6,401 nucleotides of DNA from an uncultured Rubrobacteraceae bacterium. Lineage in GTDB: Bacteria; Actinomycetota; Rubrobacteria; Rubrobacterales; Rubrobacteraceae. This document shows, in pieces, positions 1 through 5,799 of the stretch. The notes beneath the pieces were generated by a model. That model saw nothing but the letters and a program-made list of their open reading frames with translations. It was not told the origin of the DNA and did no database searches. The DNA lies in NCBI GenBank assembly GCA_902805985.1, contig CADCUW010000230.1:1-6401 (forward strand), written 5' to 3'. The translations under genes and the position numbers were made by a program. Within the stretch, counting starts at the first letter, position 1; the number at the start of each line of letters is the position of its first letter.

Positions 1-1760
1 ACGAGCAGGTCGGTCAGCTCGACCTTGGGGAGCCTTCGGGCGATCTCCCGCCCCAACTCTTCGACGCTACGGGGCAGGTCTTCGGCGGGATCGCGGTCGA
101 AGAGGAGCCTGCCCGCCTGGATCTTGACCGTGGCGCCGCGAGAGACGGCGATACCGAGGCGCCGCACGACCGCTTCCATCTCCTCCCGGCACGCGTCCGG
201 GTGCGCCGCGCCGTCCGAGGGGATGCCCGTCTGGAGGCCGACCTCTTCGCGGAGCTCCGGCCACCGGTCTTCGGCGACGAGGAAGCTCTGGGGGGCTGAG
301 TGGCGCCTGGCGCCCTCTATCCATACGTCTCCCGACCGGAGGGCCCCGCGGAGCTGCCAGAGCAGGCACAGCTCCCATTGGCGGCGATCTATCTTCCCGT
401 CTTCGCCGAGGACGTGCGGCCCCCACCTGGCGGGCACGAACCCGACGGGCGCGTCCTCCGGGACCGCCCTCTTGCCCTCCGCGTCGAGCCCCAGCAGAAC
501 GTCCACGGCTCCGATCAGGGGGTCGTCGCGCCTGCCCGCGCAGAACGAGAACGCGGAGAGGAACGCCGGGGCAAAGCGCCGGACGTAGGGGTAGCGCGCC
601 GCGAAGAAGTCCAGGTGGTTGTCGTCGGGCGGGCGCATCAGCCTCTCGGCCTCCTCTACGAGGTCCAGCAGCTCTTCGGGGGGTCCGACCTTCTCCCGGA
701 CGGCGGCCCGGACGTCCGCGTCGTCGACGGCGGGGTCGAGCAGGACCAGCGCCAGCTCGCGGAAGAGCGCCACCTTCTCGTTGGTGGACCTCGCCGAGCC
801 CTTGCGGAACTCCTCGAGCTCGCGCCGGGCCCTGGCGTCGGCGTGGCCCAGGCAGGCGTCGAAGAGGTCCACGACCTCGTCGGCGAGCTCCGCATGCGCC
901 TCGCGGAGAAACGCGACCAGCATCGGGCGGCGCCGCTCGGGCGCGAGCCTCTTCAGGGCCTGGTTGGTGTGCCGGCGGCCGAGGCCGGCGAGGAACCTGA
1001 GGCGGTTGGGGTTCACGCCCGAGACGTCGAAGGCGTCTGCGCCGAGATCGCGTAGGAATTCGAGCTTCTCTATTTGCTCGGCTATGGCTTTCGGGGTGTT
1101 GGAGGTGGCGCCCTCCTTGAGCCAGGCGTGCCTGGTACGCGGGGGCGAGAGCGCCGGGTCCACCCGCAGCAGCGCGTCGAGTTCGGCCGGCACCCGACCC
1201 GCCAGCACGGGCGCGAGGGCGCGGTGGGTCTCCCCGTCGGTGCGGTTCCGGGCCGCGGCCACCATCCTCTCCAGTCGGCTCACACCTGGCCTAACGATCT
1301 TCCCGGACTTCAACCTGTCGGCGACCAGACGGACCAGCAGGGCCGGGTCGTCGTGCTCGAGCGCCCTCTCCACCAGCCACCCGAACAGGTCGCGCAGGTC
1401 GGGGGCGGTCGGCCTGCGGTAGCCGTGGCGCTCGTAGATCCTCCTCAGGTGCTCGGTTCTTATCTGCCCGTGTCCCGGGTAGCCGGAGAGGGCCTCGGGC
1501 GCGAGGCCGAGCTGCTGGGAGACGTACCATACGGCGTCGCCGGGGCACGCCGAGAGGTCCTCCGGGCAGAAGCCCAGGTACCTGACCGCGCACAGGGAAA
1601 GCGCGAAGCCCAGGCGGTTGGCCGGGGCGCTCCTCTCCGGTACCGCGGCTCGGTCTCGGCCGGTGAGCGTGAAGAAGGCGTGGAGGTCTTCGGTCGGGAT
1701 ATCCCCCGGGAAGCCCGAGAGGCGCTGCCTTTCGGCCTCGGTCAGAAGGCGAACGGGCAT
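1..1760 (-). CDS. tnpA: Tn3-family transposase TnpA, N-terminal part (continues past left edge)
   Basis: TnpA of Tn3-family transposons binds the terminal inverted repeats and carries out replicative transposition, producing cointegrates. I translated this strand from the ATG at 1760 and found an open frame of 586 codons running off the window. The start follows AGGAG, six bases upstream. Residues 1 to about 165 match the N-terminal domain DUF4158: an FFTLT segment near residue 30 is followed by NRLGFALSLC and RYLGF at 48-64. Further on come VNPNRLRFLAGLGRRHTNQA (from about 248) and MLVAFLREAHAELADEVVDL, both typical of the central DNA-binding part of this family. Family members are about 970-1000 residues, so roughly the last 400, including the DDE/RNase H-fold catalytic domain, lie outside and cannot be judged intact. 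I saw no frameshift or stop in the visible part. It lies 173 bases downstream of the minus-strand dehydrogenase. Identification as Tn3 family is firm; activity is unknown. Confidence 0.93.
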   Translation of the reverse strand, partial: MPVRLLTEAERQRLSGFPGDIPTEDLHAFFTLTGRDRAAVPERSAPANRLGFALSLCAVRYLGFCPEDLSACPGDAVWYVSQQLGLAPEALSGYPGHGQIRTEHLRRIYERHGYRRPTAPDLRDLFGWLVERALEHDDPALLVRLVADRLKSGKIVRPGVSRLERMVAAARNRTDGETHRALAPVLAGRVPAELDALLRVDPALSPPRTRHAWLKEGATSNTPKAIAEQIEKLEFLRDLGADAFDVSGVNPNRLRFLAGLGRRHTNQALKRLAPERRRPMLVAFLREAHAELADEVVDLFDACLGHADARARRELEEFRKGSARSTNEKVALFRELALVLLDPAVDDADVRAAVREKVGPPEELLDLVEEAERLMRPPDDNHLDFFAARYPYVRRFAPAFLSAFSFCAGRRDDPLIGAVDVLLGLDAEGKRAVPEDAPVGFVPARWGPHVLGEDGKIDRRQWELCLLWQLRGALRSGDVWIEGARRHSAPQSFLVAEDRWPELREEVGLQTGIPSDGAAHPDACREEMEAVVRRLGIAVSRGATVKIQAGRLLFDRDPAEDLPRSVEELGREIARRLPKVELTDLL

Positions 1761-1789
1761 GTCCGTCTCCTTTCGTTGGCCGGGGGACC

Positions 1790-1802
1790 CGGCGGACCGC
1801 CG
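1790..1802. repeat. Short perfect palindrome upstream of tnpA
   Basis: CGGCGG and CCGCCG flank a single central base, 30 bases before the tnpA start in the 173-base gap between the dehydrogenase stop and tnpA. It could be an operator for tnpA, but in DNA this rich in G and C such palindromes arise often by chance. I saw no gene, promoter of good quality or T-tailed terminator in the rest of the gap. Confidence 0.2.
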
Positions 1803-1933
1803 TCGCGGGCTCCGGGCCGGTTCTCCCCCGCGGGGTGCCTTCCGAGATCGTCCACGCCCCCGGCCGCGGTGGGGCCGATGCCGAGCATCCGGAGGGCGGC
1901 GCGTGGGCCCCGGCTTTGCCGCGGTCGGGTCGG

Positions 1934-2953
1934 TTACTTGCCGGTGGTGAGGACCATGCGGTAGCGGGCATCGCCGGACATCATGCGGTCGTAGGCCGCG
2001 CCGGCCTCGTCCAGGGGACGCGCCTCGGTCATGGGCCGGACCCCGGTTAGCGCCGCGAAGCGCAGGGTCTCTTCGACGTCGCGCGCGGTGCCGGACGGGT
2101 GGCCGTGCACGGTCTTGCTGGTCATGAGGATCTGGAACGGGCTGACCCGGATGGGCTCCGGCGCGGCCCCGACGACGAGGAGCTCGCCGTTGTGGCGCAG
2201 CCCGTCGATGGTGGCGCCCATCGCGTCGGAGTTGTTCGCGGTGGCCAGCACGACCTTCGCGCCGCCCAGGGCCTGCAGCCGCTCGGCCACGTCGCCGGCG
2301 GTGCTGTCGACGTAGTGGTGGGCGCCGAGCTTCCTGGCTTCGTCCTCCTTGCCGGCCCCGCGCGAGATTGCCACGGTCTCGAAGCCCATCTTGTTGGCGA
2401 ACTGCACGCCCAGGTGGCCGAGACCACCCAGGCCGAGAACCGCGACGAGGTCGCCCGGCCCGGCCGGGCTGCGCCTGAGCGCGTTGAACGCGGTCACGCC
2501 CGCGCAGCCCATGGGCGCCGCATCGACGGCGGTGAACTCGCCCGGGATTCGCGCCAGCGCGGAGGCGGGGACGACCGTGGCCTCGGCGTAGCCGCCCGGG
2601 TAGGCCCAGCCGGGGATCTGGAGGCGCTCGCAGTGGATGAAGTCGCCCTCGCGGCAGGCCGGGCAGTAACCGCAGTTGCCGCCGAACCAGCCGACGGACA
2701 CCCGCTCGCCGGCGTCCCAGCCCTCGACGCCGTCGCCGACCGCGTCGATGCGCCCGGCGATCTCGTGGCCGCAGGTCAGCGGGAACGTCACACCGGGGGC
2801 GGCGGCGTTGACGAACATCGAGTCCGAGCGGCAGACGCCGCACGCCTCGACCGTCACGCGGACGTGGCCCCGTCCGGGCTCGGGCAGCTCGGTCTCGACG
2901 ATGCCGAACGGGCCGCCGGCCTCGGCGACTTGGGCGGAACGGATGGTGGTCAT
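1934..2953 (-). CDS. Zinc-dependent medium-chain alcohol dehydrogenase
   Basis: This is a 339-residue, probably cytoplasmic NAD(P)-dependent dehydrogenase of the zinc-containing MDR family, interconverting alcohols and aldehydes or ketones; the substrate cannot be read from sequence. Likely catalytic zinc ligands are Cys41 (in GVCRSD), His63 with Glu64 (CGHE) and Cys150 (GCAGVT). The structural zinc lobe is complete: Cys94, Cys97, Cys100 and Cys108. The Rossmann fold begins with GLGGLGHLG at 173-181. The second strand ends in ISRG, with no Asp or Glu at the usual NAD-selecting position, which hints at NADP(H). The ATG at 2953 was chosen because GAGG lies six bases upstream and family members begin close to this point; the frame stays open to 3124, but that extension is Pro/Arg-rich and unlike the family. 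It ends in TAA. Codon use is unlike the neighbours: Ile is ATC only and Gly is mostly GGC, suggesting separate acquisition. Family call is sure; substrate unknown. Confidence 0.94.
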   Translation of the reverse strand: MTTIRSAQVAEAGGPFGIVETELPEPGRGHVRVTVEACGVCRSDSMFVNAAAPGVTFPLTCGHEIAGRIDAVGDGVEGWDAGERVSVGWFGGNCGYCPACREGDFIHCERLQIPGWAYPGGYAEATVVPASALARIPGEFTAVDAAPMGCAGVTAFNALRRSPAGPGDLVAVLGLGGLGHLGVQFANKMGFETVAISRGAGKEDEARKLGAHHYVDSTAGDVAERLQALGGAKVVLATANNSDAMGATIDGLRHNGELLVVGAAPEPIRVSPFQILMTSKTVHGHPSGTARDVEETLRFAALTGVRPMTEARPLDEAGAAYDRMMSGDARYRMVLTTGK

Positions 2954-3152
2954 GACTTGCCTCGCTTTCTTGGTGGTTGCGTGCTGAAGAACGTCAAGTG
3001 GTTGCTGGAGTTCGGCGGGCGGGGGCCGAGCAAGATGGCCCAGGCGGCGCTGCGGCCTCCCGGCGGGCCGTGCCCACACCCGGCATGACGCCATCGCGCG
3101 ACCCACCAACGCATCTCTCGACACGCCGCCTCATTTCGTGCGAACCTCCCTT

Positions 3153-3200
3153 TCACGCACCTTCGATTAGTGCTTTCCTAAGCGTACCCTCGGTGCGTGA
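3153..3200. repeat. Perfect 9-base inverted repeat with a 30-base spacer
   Basis: TCACGCACC at 3153-3161 is matched exactly by GGTGCGTGA at 3192-3200. The spacer is more AT-rich than its surroundings. The arms sit 200-250 bases upstream of the zinc dehydrogenase start and 55-100 bases past the oxidoreductase stop. No run of T follows on either strand, so a Rho-independent terminator is unlikely. The centres of the two arms are 39 bases apart, close to four helical turns, which would put two half-sites on one face of the DNA. An operator for the zinc dehydrogenase is the most natural reading, but no regulator for it can be named. Confidence 0.45.
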
Positions 3201-3235
3201 CCGGGACGTGACGGACCCCGCGACGCGAAGTTGGG

Positions 3236-3249
3236 CCCGAACCTTCGGG
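3236..3249 (-). terminator. Possible weak stem after the oxidoreductase gene
   Basis: Six bases past the stop of the minus-strand oxidoreductase the transcript can form CCCGA-AGGT-TCGGG, a five-pair stem with a four-base loop. It lacks the following U-run of a classical terminator. It could help end the message or protect its 3' end; chance is also possible. Confidence 0.25.
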
Positions 3250-3254
3250 GGATG

Positions 3255-4274
3255 TCAGCGGCCGAAACCTTCGAGCACGACCTTGCCTACCATCCTGCCC
3301 GTCTCGACCTTCGCGTGGGCCGCCCGCAGGTTGGCGGCGTCTATCGGCGCGAGCTTCTCGGTCATCGTGGTGCGCACCGAGCCCACGTCCACGAGGTCCG
3401 CGAGTTCGCCGAGGAGCTCGTGCTGGGAGACCATGTCCTCCGTTTGGAAGACCGCTTTGGTGAACATCCACTCGTGGGCGAAGGTCGCGCTCTTCTGCAC
3501 GAGCGGGGAGAGGTCCAGCGGCTTCCGGGCCTCGACGATGGAGCAGATCTTGCCCTGCGGCCGGATCGCCTCCGCCATGTCTTCCCAGTGCTTATCCATG
3601 CTGTTGCAGCACAGAATGTAGTCGACGCCCTCGAAACCGAGGGCCTCCAACTGCCCGGGCAAAGGCTCGCGGTGGTCGACGATGTGGTCCGCCCCGAGCC
3701 CCCGGCACCATGAGGCGGACTCCTCCCGGGAGGCGGTGGCGACGACCGTCAGCCCGGCGGTCTTCGCCAGCTGGATCGCCACGGAGCCCACGCCGCCCGC
3801 GCCGCCGATGACCAGGACGGTCCGTCCGCCGTCCGACCCGTCCCGGCCGACGCCCAGCCTCTCGAAGAGCGCCTCCCAGGCCGTGATCCCGGTCAGCGGC
3901 AGCGCCGCGGCCTCGCCGAACCCCAGCGTCCGGGGTTTCTTCCCGACGATGCGCTCGTCCACCAGGTGGTACTCGGAGTTGGAGCCGGGGCGGTCTATGC
4001 TGCCCGCGTAGTAGACCTCGTCCCCGGGCGCGAACAGCTCGCAGCCCTCCCCGACCTGCTCTACCACCCCGGCCGCGTCGTAGCCCAAGACCTTTGCGGC
4101 CTCCTCGGCCCCGTCCTTCGGGGCCCTCACCTTCACGTCCACCGGGTTGACGGAGACCGCCCCGACCCGGACGAGCAGGTCCCGCCCTGTCGGCGTGGGC
4201 CTCTCGACCTCCACGTCCACCAGGCTCTCCGGATCGTCGACGGGCAGATATCTATACAAACCGACGGCCTTCAC
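3255..4274 (-). CDS. Zinc-free MDR oxidoreductase, quinone-oxidoreductase-like ('zinc-type ADH-like' family)
   Basis: This 339-residue cytoplasmic protein belongs to the medium-chain dehydrogenase/reductase superfamily, in the group annotated as zinc-binding alcohol dehydrogenase family protein (TIGR02817-like) and related to quinone oxidoreductases. Seen directly: SVNPVDVKVR at 41-50, GYDAAG at 64-69, LPLTGITAWEAL at about 125-136 and the nucleotide-binding loop GGAGGVGS at 157-164. The four-cysteine structural zinc lobe is absent, and so is a Cys/His catalytic zinc set, despite the family name. The likely activity is NADPH-dependent reduction of quinones or activated carbonyls. The GTG at 4274 is preferred: a strong GGAGG lies six bases before it, and that site would fall inside the coding region if the ATG at 4301 were used. 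Conserved sequence also begins at this residue (VKAVG). It is divergent from the HxlR gene, an arrangement common for stress-induced oxidoreductases. Confidence 0.93.
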   Translation of the reverse strand: MKAVGLYRYLPVDDPESLVDVEVERPTPTGRDLLVRVGAVSVNPVDVKVRAPKDGAEEAAKVLGYDAAGVVEQVGEGCELFAPGDEVYYAGSIDRPGSNSEYHLVDERIVGKKPRTLGFGEAAALPLTGITAWEALFERLGVGRDGSDGGRTVLVIGGAGGVGSVAIQLAKTAGLTVVATASREESASWCRGLGADHIVDHREPLPGQLEALGFEGVDYILCCNSMDKHWEDMAEAIRPQGKICSIVEARKPLDLSPLVQKSATFAHEWMFTKAVFQTEDMVSQHELLGELADLVDVGSVRTTMTEKLAPIDAANLRAAHAKVETGRMVGKVVLEGFGR

Positions 4275-4310
4275 GCGCCACCTCCCGAGTTGTGATCGCA
4301 TCCTGCGGCG

Positions 4311-4338
4311 ATTCTAGATCCAGAATTATTTTGTGCAA
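4311..4338 (-). promoter_or_regulatory. Predicted promoter of the MDR oxidoreductase
   Basis: On the minus strand TTGCAC (4338-4333) and TAGAAT (4316-4311) are separated by 16 bases; the second differs from the TATAAT consensus at one position, while the first matches only TTG. Transcription would begin near 4304, giving a leader of about 30 bases before the GTG at 4274 and its GGAGG site. The -35 element lies inside the palindrome at 4331-4348, so a protein bound there should block RNA polymerase. It also implies that the in-frame ATG at 4301 would be almost at the 5' end of the message, supporting the GTG start. Confidence 0.6.
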
Positions 4339-4348
4339 GTACGCACAA
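4331..4348. promoter_or_regulatory. Palindrome over the oxidoreductase -35 element, candidate HxlR operator
   Basis: TTGTGC and GCACAA are perfect inverted arms around AAGTAC, which itself contains the palindrome GTAC. It covers the predicted -35 element of the divergent oxidoreductase. GTAC occurs again at 4354-4357 and a related GTATC begins at 4361. HxlR regulators bind such dyad sites as dimers and commonly repress a neighbouring divergent gene; assignment to the HxlR gene here is inference from position. Confidence 0.55.
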
Positions 4349-4360
4349 TTAGAGTACCTA

Positions 4361-4376
4361 GTATCAATTTTGATAC
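4361..4376. promoter_or_regulatory. Perfect 16-base dyad GTATCAA-TT-TTGATAC, candidate HxlR operator
   Basis: Seven-base arms pair perfectly around a two-base centre, in the most AT-rich part of the divergent region. The centre of this dyad is 29 bases from that of the 4331-4348 palindrome, about three helical turns, so two dimers could bind side by side on one DNA face. It lies just upstream of the oxidoreductase -35 element and about 270 bases before the HxlR start. A perfect dyad this rich in A and T is unlikely by chance in DNA of this composition. Which protein binds it is inferred from adjacency. Confidence 0.6.
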
Positions 4377-4646
4377 CGCGAACGGGCGGAGGGCGGGCGT
4401 GGCGGCCTGTTTGGAAAAACCGCCTTCGTCCCCGCACGACGACGGGTCGACGTCACCCGGATGACGCTTGGGTACCGAAAACTCGGAGTTCGGGCAGCCT
4501 CCTTGGAGGGCTTGGCCGGCGCATCGGCGCGAGTCTTCTGCTCCGCATCGAACGGCCAGGATGGGCCCGGGGGCGTATACTGCGTGCGCACACATTCGCG
4601 GCCGGGCGGGTGGTTCCGTAGCCGGTCGCCGGTTCGGGGGGCGCCG
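4377..4646. other. Leader region upstream of the HxlR gene
   Basis: These 270 bases continue the divergent control region. The HxlR reading frame stays open back to an ATG at 4461, but that start has no ribosome binding site and the extra 62 residues are low-complexity and absent from the family, so I treat the stretch as noncoding. TATACT at 4576-4581 is the only decent -10-like hexamer for the plus strand. It has no matching -35 and would give a leader of about 59 bases. I saw no riboswitch-like fold I could name. Confidence 0.4.
4576..4581 (+). promoter_or_regulatory. Possible -10 element for the HxlR gene
   Basis: TATACT matches TATAAT at five of six positions and stands out in GC-rich DNA. 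No -35 hexamer is visible 16-18 bases upstream, so either an activator or another sigma factor is needed or the real promoter lies in the AT-rich core further upstream. Confidence 0.3.
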
Positions 4647-5063
4647 ATGCAAACGAACAATGCGGCGGACAAGCGGGGCGGGACGTTCCCGTTCGACTGC
4701 GCCTACGGTTGCCCAGTGGAGGCAACCACCTCGGTCATAGGGGGGCGCTGGAAGGGAGTTATACTCTTCCACCTCGTGGGAGGCACCAGGCGCTTCAACC
4801 AGCTCCGGCGTATGATACCCAGCGTCACCCAGCGCATGCTCACCCTCCAGCTGCGCGAGCTCGAGGCCGACGGCGTCGTCCACCGGAAGGTCTACGCCGA
4901 GGTCCCCCCCAGGGTCGAGTACTCGCTGACGGACTTCGGCCGCACCCTCGAAAGCATAATCCTCTCCATGCACGAGTGGGGCGAGGCATACGTCGGGCGC
5001 TTGCGCGCCCCCGAAGATCGGGCCCGCCCGGGCGCGAACGGCCGGGCCGCGCCTCCTCAATGA
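4647..5063 (+). CDS. HxlR-family winged helix-turn-helix transcriptional regulator
   Basis: This 138-residue DNA-binding protein should act as a dimer. The family hallmarks are in order: CPVEAT at 22-27, the VIGGRWK stretch at 30-36, RRFNQLRR at 48-55, the recognition-helix region with TQRMLTLQLRELEADG at 61-76, and the wing with VPPRVEYSLT at 86-95. Cys18 and Cys22 flank the start of the domain; in relatives such as YodB and HypR the conserved N-terminal cysteine senses electrophiles, quinones or disulfide stress, so a redox role is plausible. The ATG at 4647 has GGGGGG five bases upstream and gives normal family length, apart from a tail of about 20 Pro/Arg/Ala-rich residues. The gene is divergent from the MDR oxidoreductase, with two palindromes between them, suggesting repression of that gene and perhaps of itself. 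ATA and AGG codons match the general style of the window. The family is certain; inducer and targets are inferred. Confidence 0.95.
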   Translation: MQTNNAADKRGGTFPFDCAYGCPVEATTSVIGGRWKGVILFHLVGGTRRFNQLRRMIPSVTQRMLTLQLRELEADGVVHRKVYAEVPPRVEYSLTDFGRTLESIILSMHEWGEAYVGRLRAPEDRARPGANGRAAPPQ

Positions 5064-5086
5064 CGGTGTCGCGTTGCCACCGGGGT

Positions 5087-5107
5087 CGCGCCTTCCGGCT
5101 CGGCGCG
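5087..5107 (+). terminator. GC stem shortly after the HxlR gene
   Basis: CGCGCC and GGCGCG can pair around a nine-base loop, starting 24 bases after the HxlR stop. There is no following T-run, so this is at best a weak or Rho-assisted stop site, and similar stems occur by chance in GC-rich DNA. Confidence 0.25.
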
Positions 5108-5367
5108 CCACGACACGCGGCAGTGGGAGGGTCGGCGGCACGGGAGAAGGCGCGACCGGCGGCCGTCTCCGCCCTGCGGGAGGCCTACCCGCGATCGACG
5201 TCCGCACACGTCACGCCGAAGAAGCCGGGTCGCAAGCCCGCGACCCCGCGCCGGTAGACGGGACCTTCCTGCCCCCGGTTGCTGCAGCGAACCGCCGTGG
5301 TCGAGCGTGTTCCGCGTCCCCAGGCTGGTAGAAGATCCGTCCCCGGCAAGCCCGTGAGCCAGGTCCC

Positions 5368-5381
5368 TATCAAAAAACGGG
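5368..5381 (+). repeat. Direct repeat, copy 1 (TATCAAAAAACGGG)
   Basis: This 14-base segment differs at one position from the copy at 5443-5456, exactly 75 bases away and about seven helical turns. The A-run is conspicuous in surrounding GC-rich sequence. It is a candidate upstream binding site for the protein that controls the mntA-hepT operon, or a subsite for the recombinase. Confidence 0.5.
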
Positions 5382-5442
5382 TGCGCCAACGGCGGCCCTA
5401 CAACCCGCTCCCAAGGCGGGGTCCGGCAGCCGGAGGTGACGG

Positions 5443-5456
5443 TATCAGAAAACGGG
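5443..5456 (+). repeat. Direct repeat, copy 2 (TATCAGAAAACGGG)
   Basis: This copy matches the one at 5368-5381 in 13 of 14 positions. Unlike the first, it continues into a perfect palindrome (5449-5462) directly before the -10 element of mntA, so it is the likelier primary binding site and copy 1 an auxiliary half-site. Confidence 0.5.
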
Positions 5457-5462
5457 CGTTTT
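5449..5462. promoter_or_regulatory. Palindrome AAAACG-GG-CGTTTT, candidate operator of the mntA-hepT operon
   Basis: The two six-base arms are perfect inverted repeats. The site ends four bases before the proposed -10 hexamer and so would lie between the -35 and -10 elements, a normal place for toxin-antitoxin autoregulation. Which protein binds is unknown: HepT, MntA, their complex, the recombinase or a separate repressor. Confidence 0.5.
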
Positions 5463-5463
5463 G

Positions 5464-5472
5464 TGGTAGGGT
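5464..5472 (+). promoter_or_regulatory. Extended -10 element for mntA-hepT-recombinase
   Basis: TG-G-TAGGGT is an extended -10 of the actinobacterial TANNNT type. Its last base is six bases before the mntA ATG at 5479, so the transcript could start at or near the ATG and be leaderless. The same bases include GGTGATC, which matches the anti-Shine-Dalgarno sequence, so a leadered message from an upstream promoter is the alternative. No good -35 is visible. Confidence 0.45.
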
Positions 5473-5478
5473 GATCCC

Positions 5479-5799
5479 ATGATCGCAGTCGTCGAAGACA
5501 AGAGGGCGGAGGTCGCCGACCTTTGCAGGCGCCACGGCGTACGGCGGCTGGACCTGTTCGGCTCCGCGGCGGAGGCCGAGGGCCGAAGGTTCGACCCGGA
5601 AGAAAGCGACCTGGACTTCGTGGTCTCCTTCGAGAGGCGCGACCCCCCGGACCTGTTCCGCAGGTACTTCGGCCTCGAGGAGGACCTGGAGGCGCTCTTC
5701 GGGCGCGGGGTGGACCTGGTGATGGAGGGCGCCCTCGAGAAGAGCCGTCGCTTCGCGGCCAACGTCGAGGGGAGCCGGGTGCCGCTGTATGGGCCCTGA
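5479..5799 (+). CDS. mntA: MNT-type nucleotidyltransferase antitoxin (MntA)
   Basis: A 106-residue minimal nucleotidyltransferase of the polymerase beta fold. It shows the FGS motif at 27-29 (Gly28, Ser29), the RFDPEESDLDF stretch with catalytic carboxylates Asp44 and Asp46, and a third carboxylate, Asp79, in GVDLV. In studied HepT-MntA pairs such as that of Shewanella oneidensis, MntA neutralises the toxin by transferring AMP units to a tyrosine of HepT. All three acidic residues are present here, so catalysis is plausible. Fourteen residues lie between Ser29 and Asp44, more than the ten of the textbook GSX10DXD motif; RFDPE-type members usually have a longer loop. The stop overlaps the start of hepT by 11 bases, so the two are translationally coupled with the antitoxin first. 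The ATG is the only sensible start. Family call is strong; the target is inferred from the neighbour. Confidence 0.92.
   Translation: MIAVVEDKRAEVADLCRRHGVRRLDLFGSAAEAEGRRFDPEESDLDFVVSFERRDPPDLFRRYFGLEEDLEALFGRGVDLVMEGALEKSRRFAANVEGSRVPLYGP

Larger units (their letters stand above)
2954..3254. other. Gap between the two dehydrogenase genes
   Basis: These 301 bases separate the upstream oxidoreductase from the downstream zinc dehydrogenase, both on the minus strand, so the two are probably not one tight operon. The gap holds a long-spaced perfect inverted repeat at 3153-3200 and a small stem just after the 3255 stop. I found no convincing sigma-70-type promoter for the zinc dehydrogenase. A plus-strand frame of 35 codons at 2981-3088 has strongly G/C third positions but no ribosome binding site and no recognisable family, so I do not call it a gene. 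Confidence 0.5.
5064..5478. other. 415-base region without a recognisable gene
   Basis: Several frames stay open here on both strands, but their products are rich in Arg, Pro and Gly, match no family I know and lack ribosome binding sites; they look like side effects of base composition. The left part has a GC-rich stem (5087-5107). The right part has two copies of a 14-base repeat 75 bases apart, a stem CCCGC-N7-GCGGG at 5404-5420, and a palindrome adjoining the promoter of mntA. A recombinase acting on this element would need its target site somewhere, and this is the largest gene-free stretch near it, but no such site is proven. Confidence 0.45.

Noticed and set aside
300..1964. Long plus-strand frames opposite tnpA
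   Set aside because: They are antisense to a continuous, well-conserved Tn3 transposase and resemble no protein family.
2954..3124. N-terminal extension of 57 residues for the zinc dehydrogenase
   Set aside because: The extension is Pro/Arg-rich and unlike the family, while the ATG at 2953 has GAGG at good spacing.
3178..3219. CTAAG...ACCCC resembling the inner and outer ends of a Tn3-type terminal repeat
   Set aside because: The inner end should read CTTA in this orientation, the length is about 42 rather than 38, and no matching partner was found in the window. It also overlaps the 9-base inverted repeat.
4275..4301. ATG start at 4301 for the MDR oxidoreductase
   Set aside because: The GGAGG site lies inside that extension, the predicted transcription start is next to it, and family conservation begins at the GTG at 4274.
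4461..4646. 62-residue N-terminal extension of the HxlR protein
   Set aside because: No ribosome site at 4461, extra sequence absent from the family, and the ATG at 4647 gives the usual length.
4326..5207. 293-codon minus-strand frame over the HxlR gene
   Set aside because: Its product is Arg/Pro-rich with no domain; it is the reverse shadow of the HxlR gene and GC-rich flanks.
5064..5478. CRISPR array or tRNA in the gene-free stretch
   Set aside because: Only two short repeat copies exist, 75 bases apart and without regular further units, and no cloverleaf or CCA-type end was seen.
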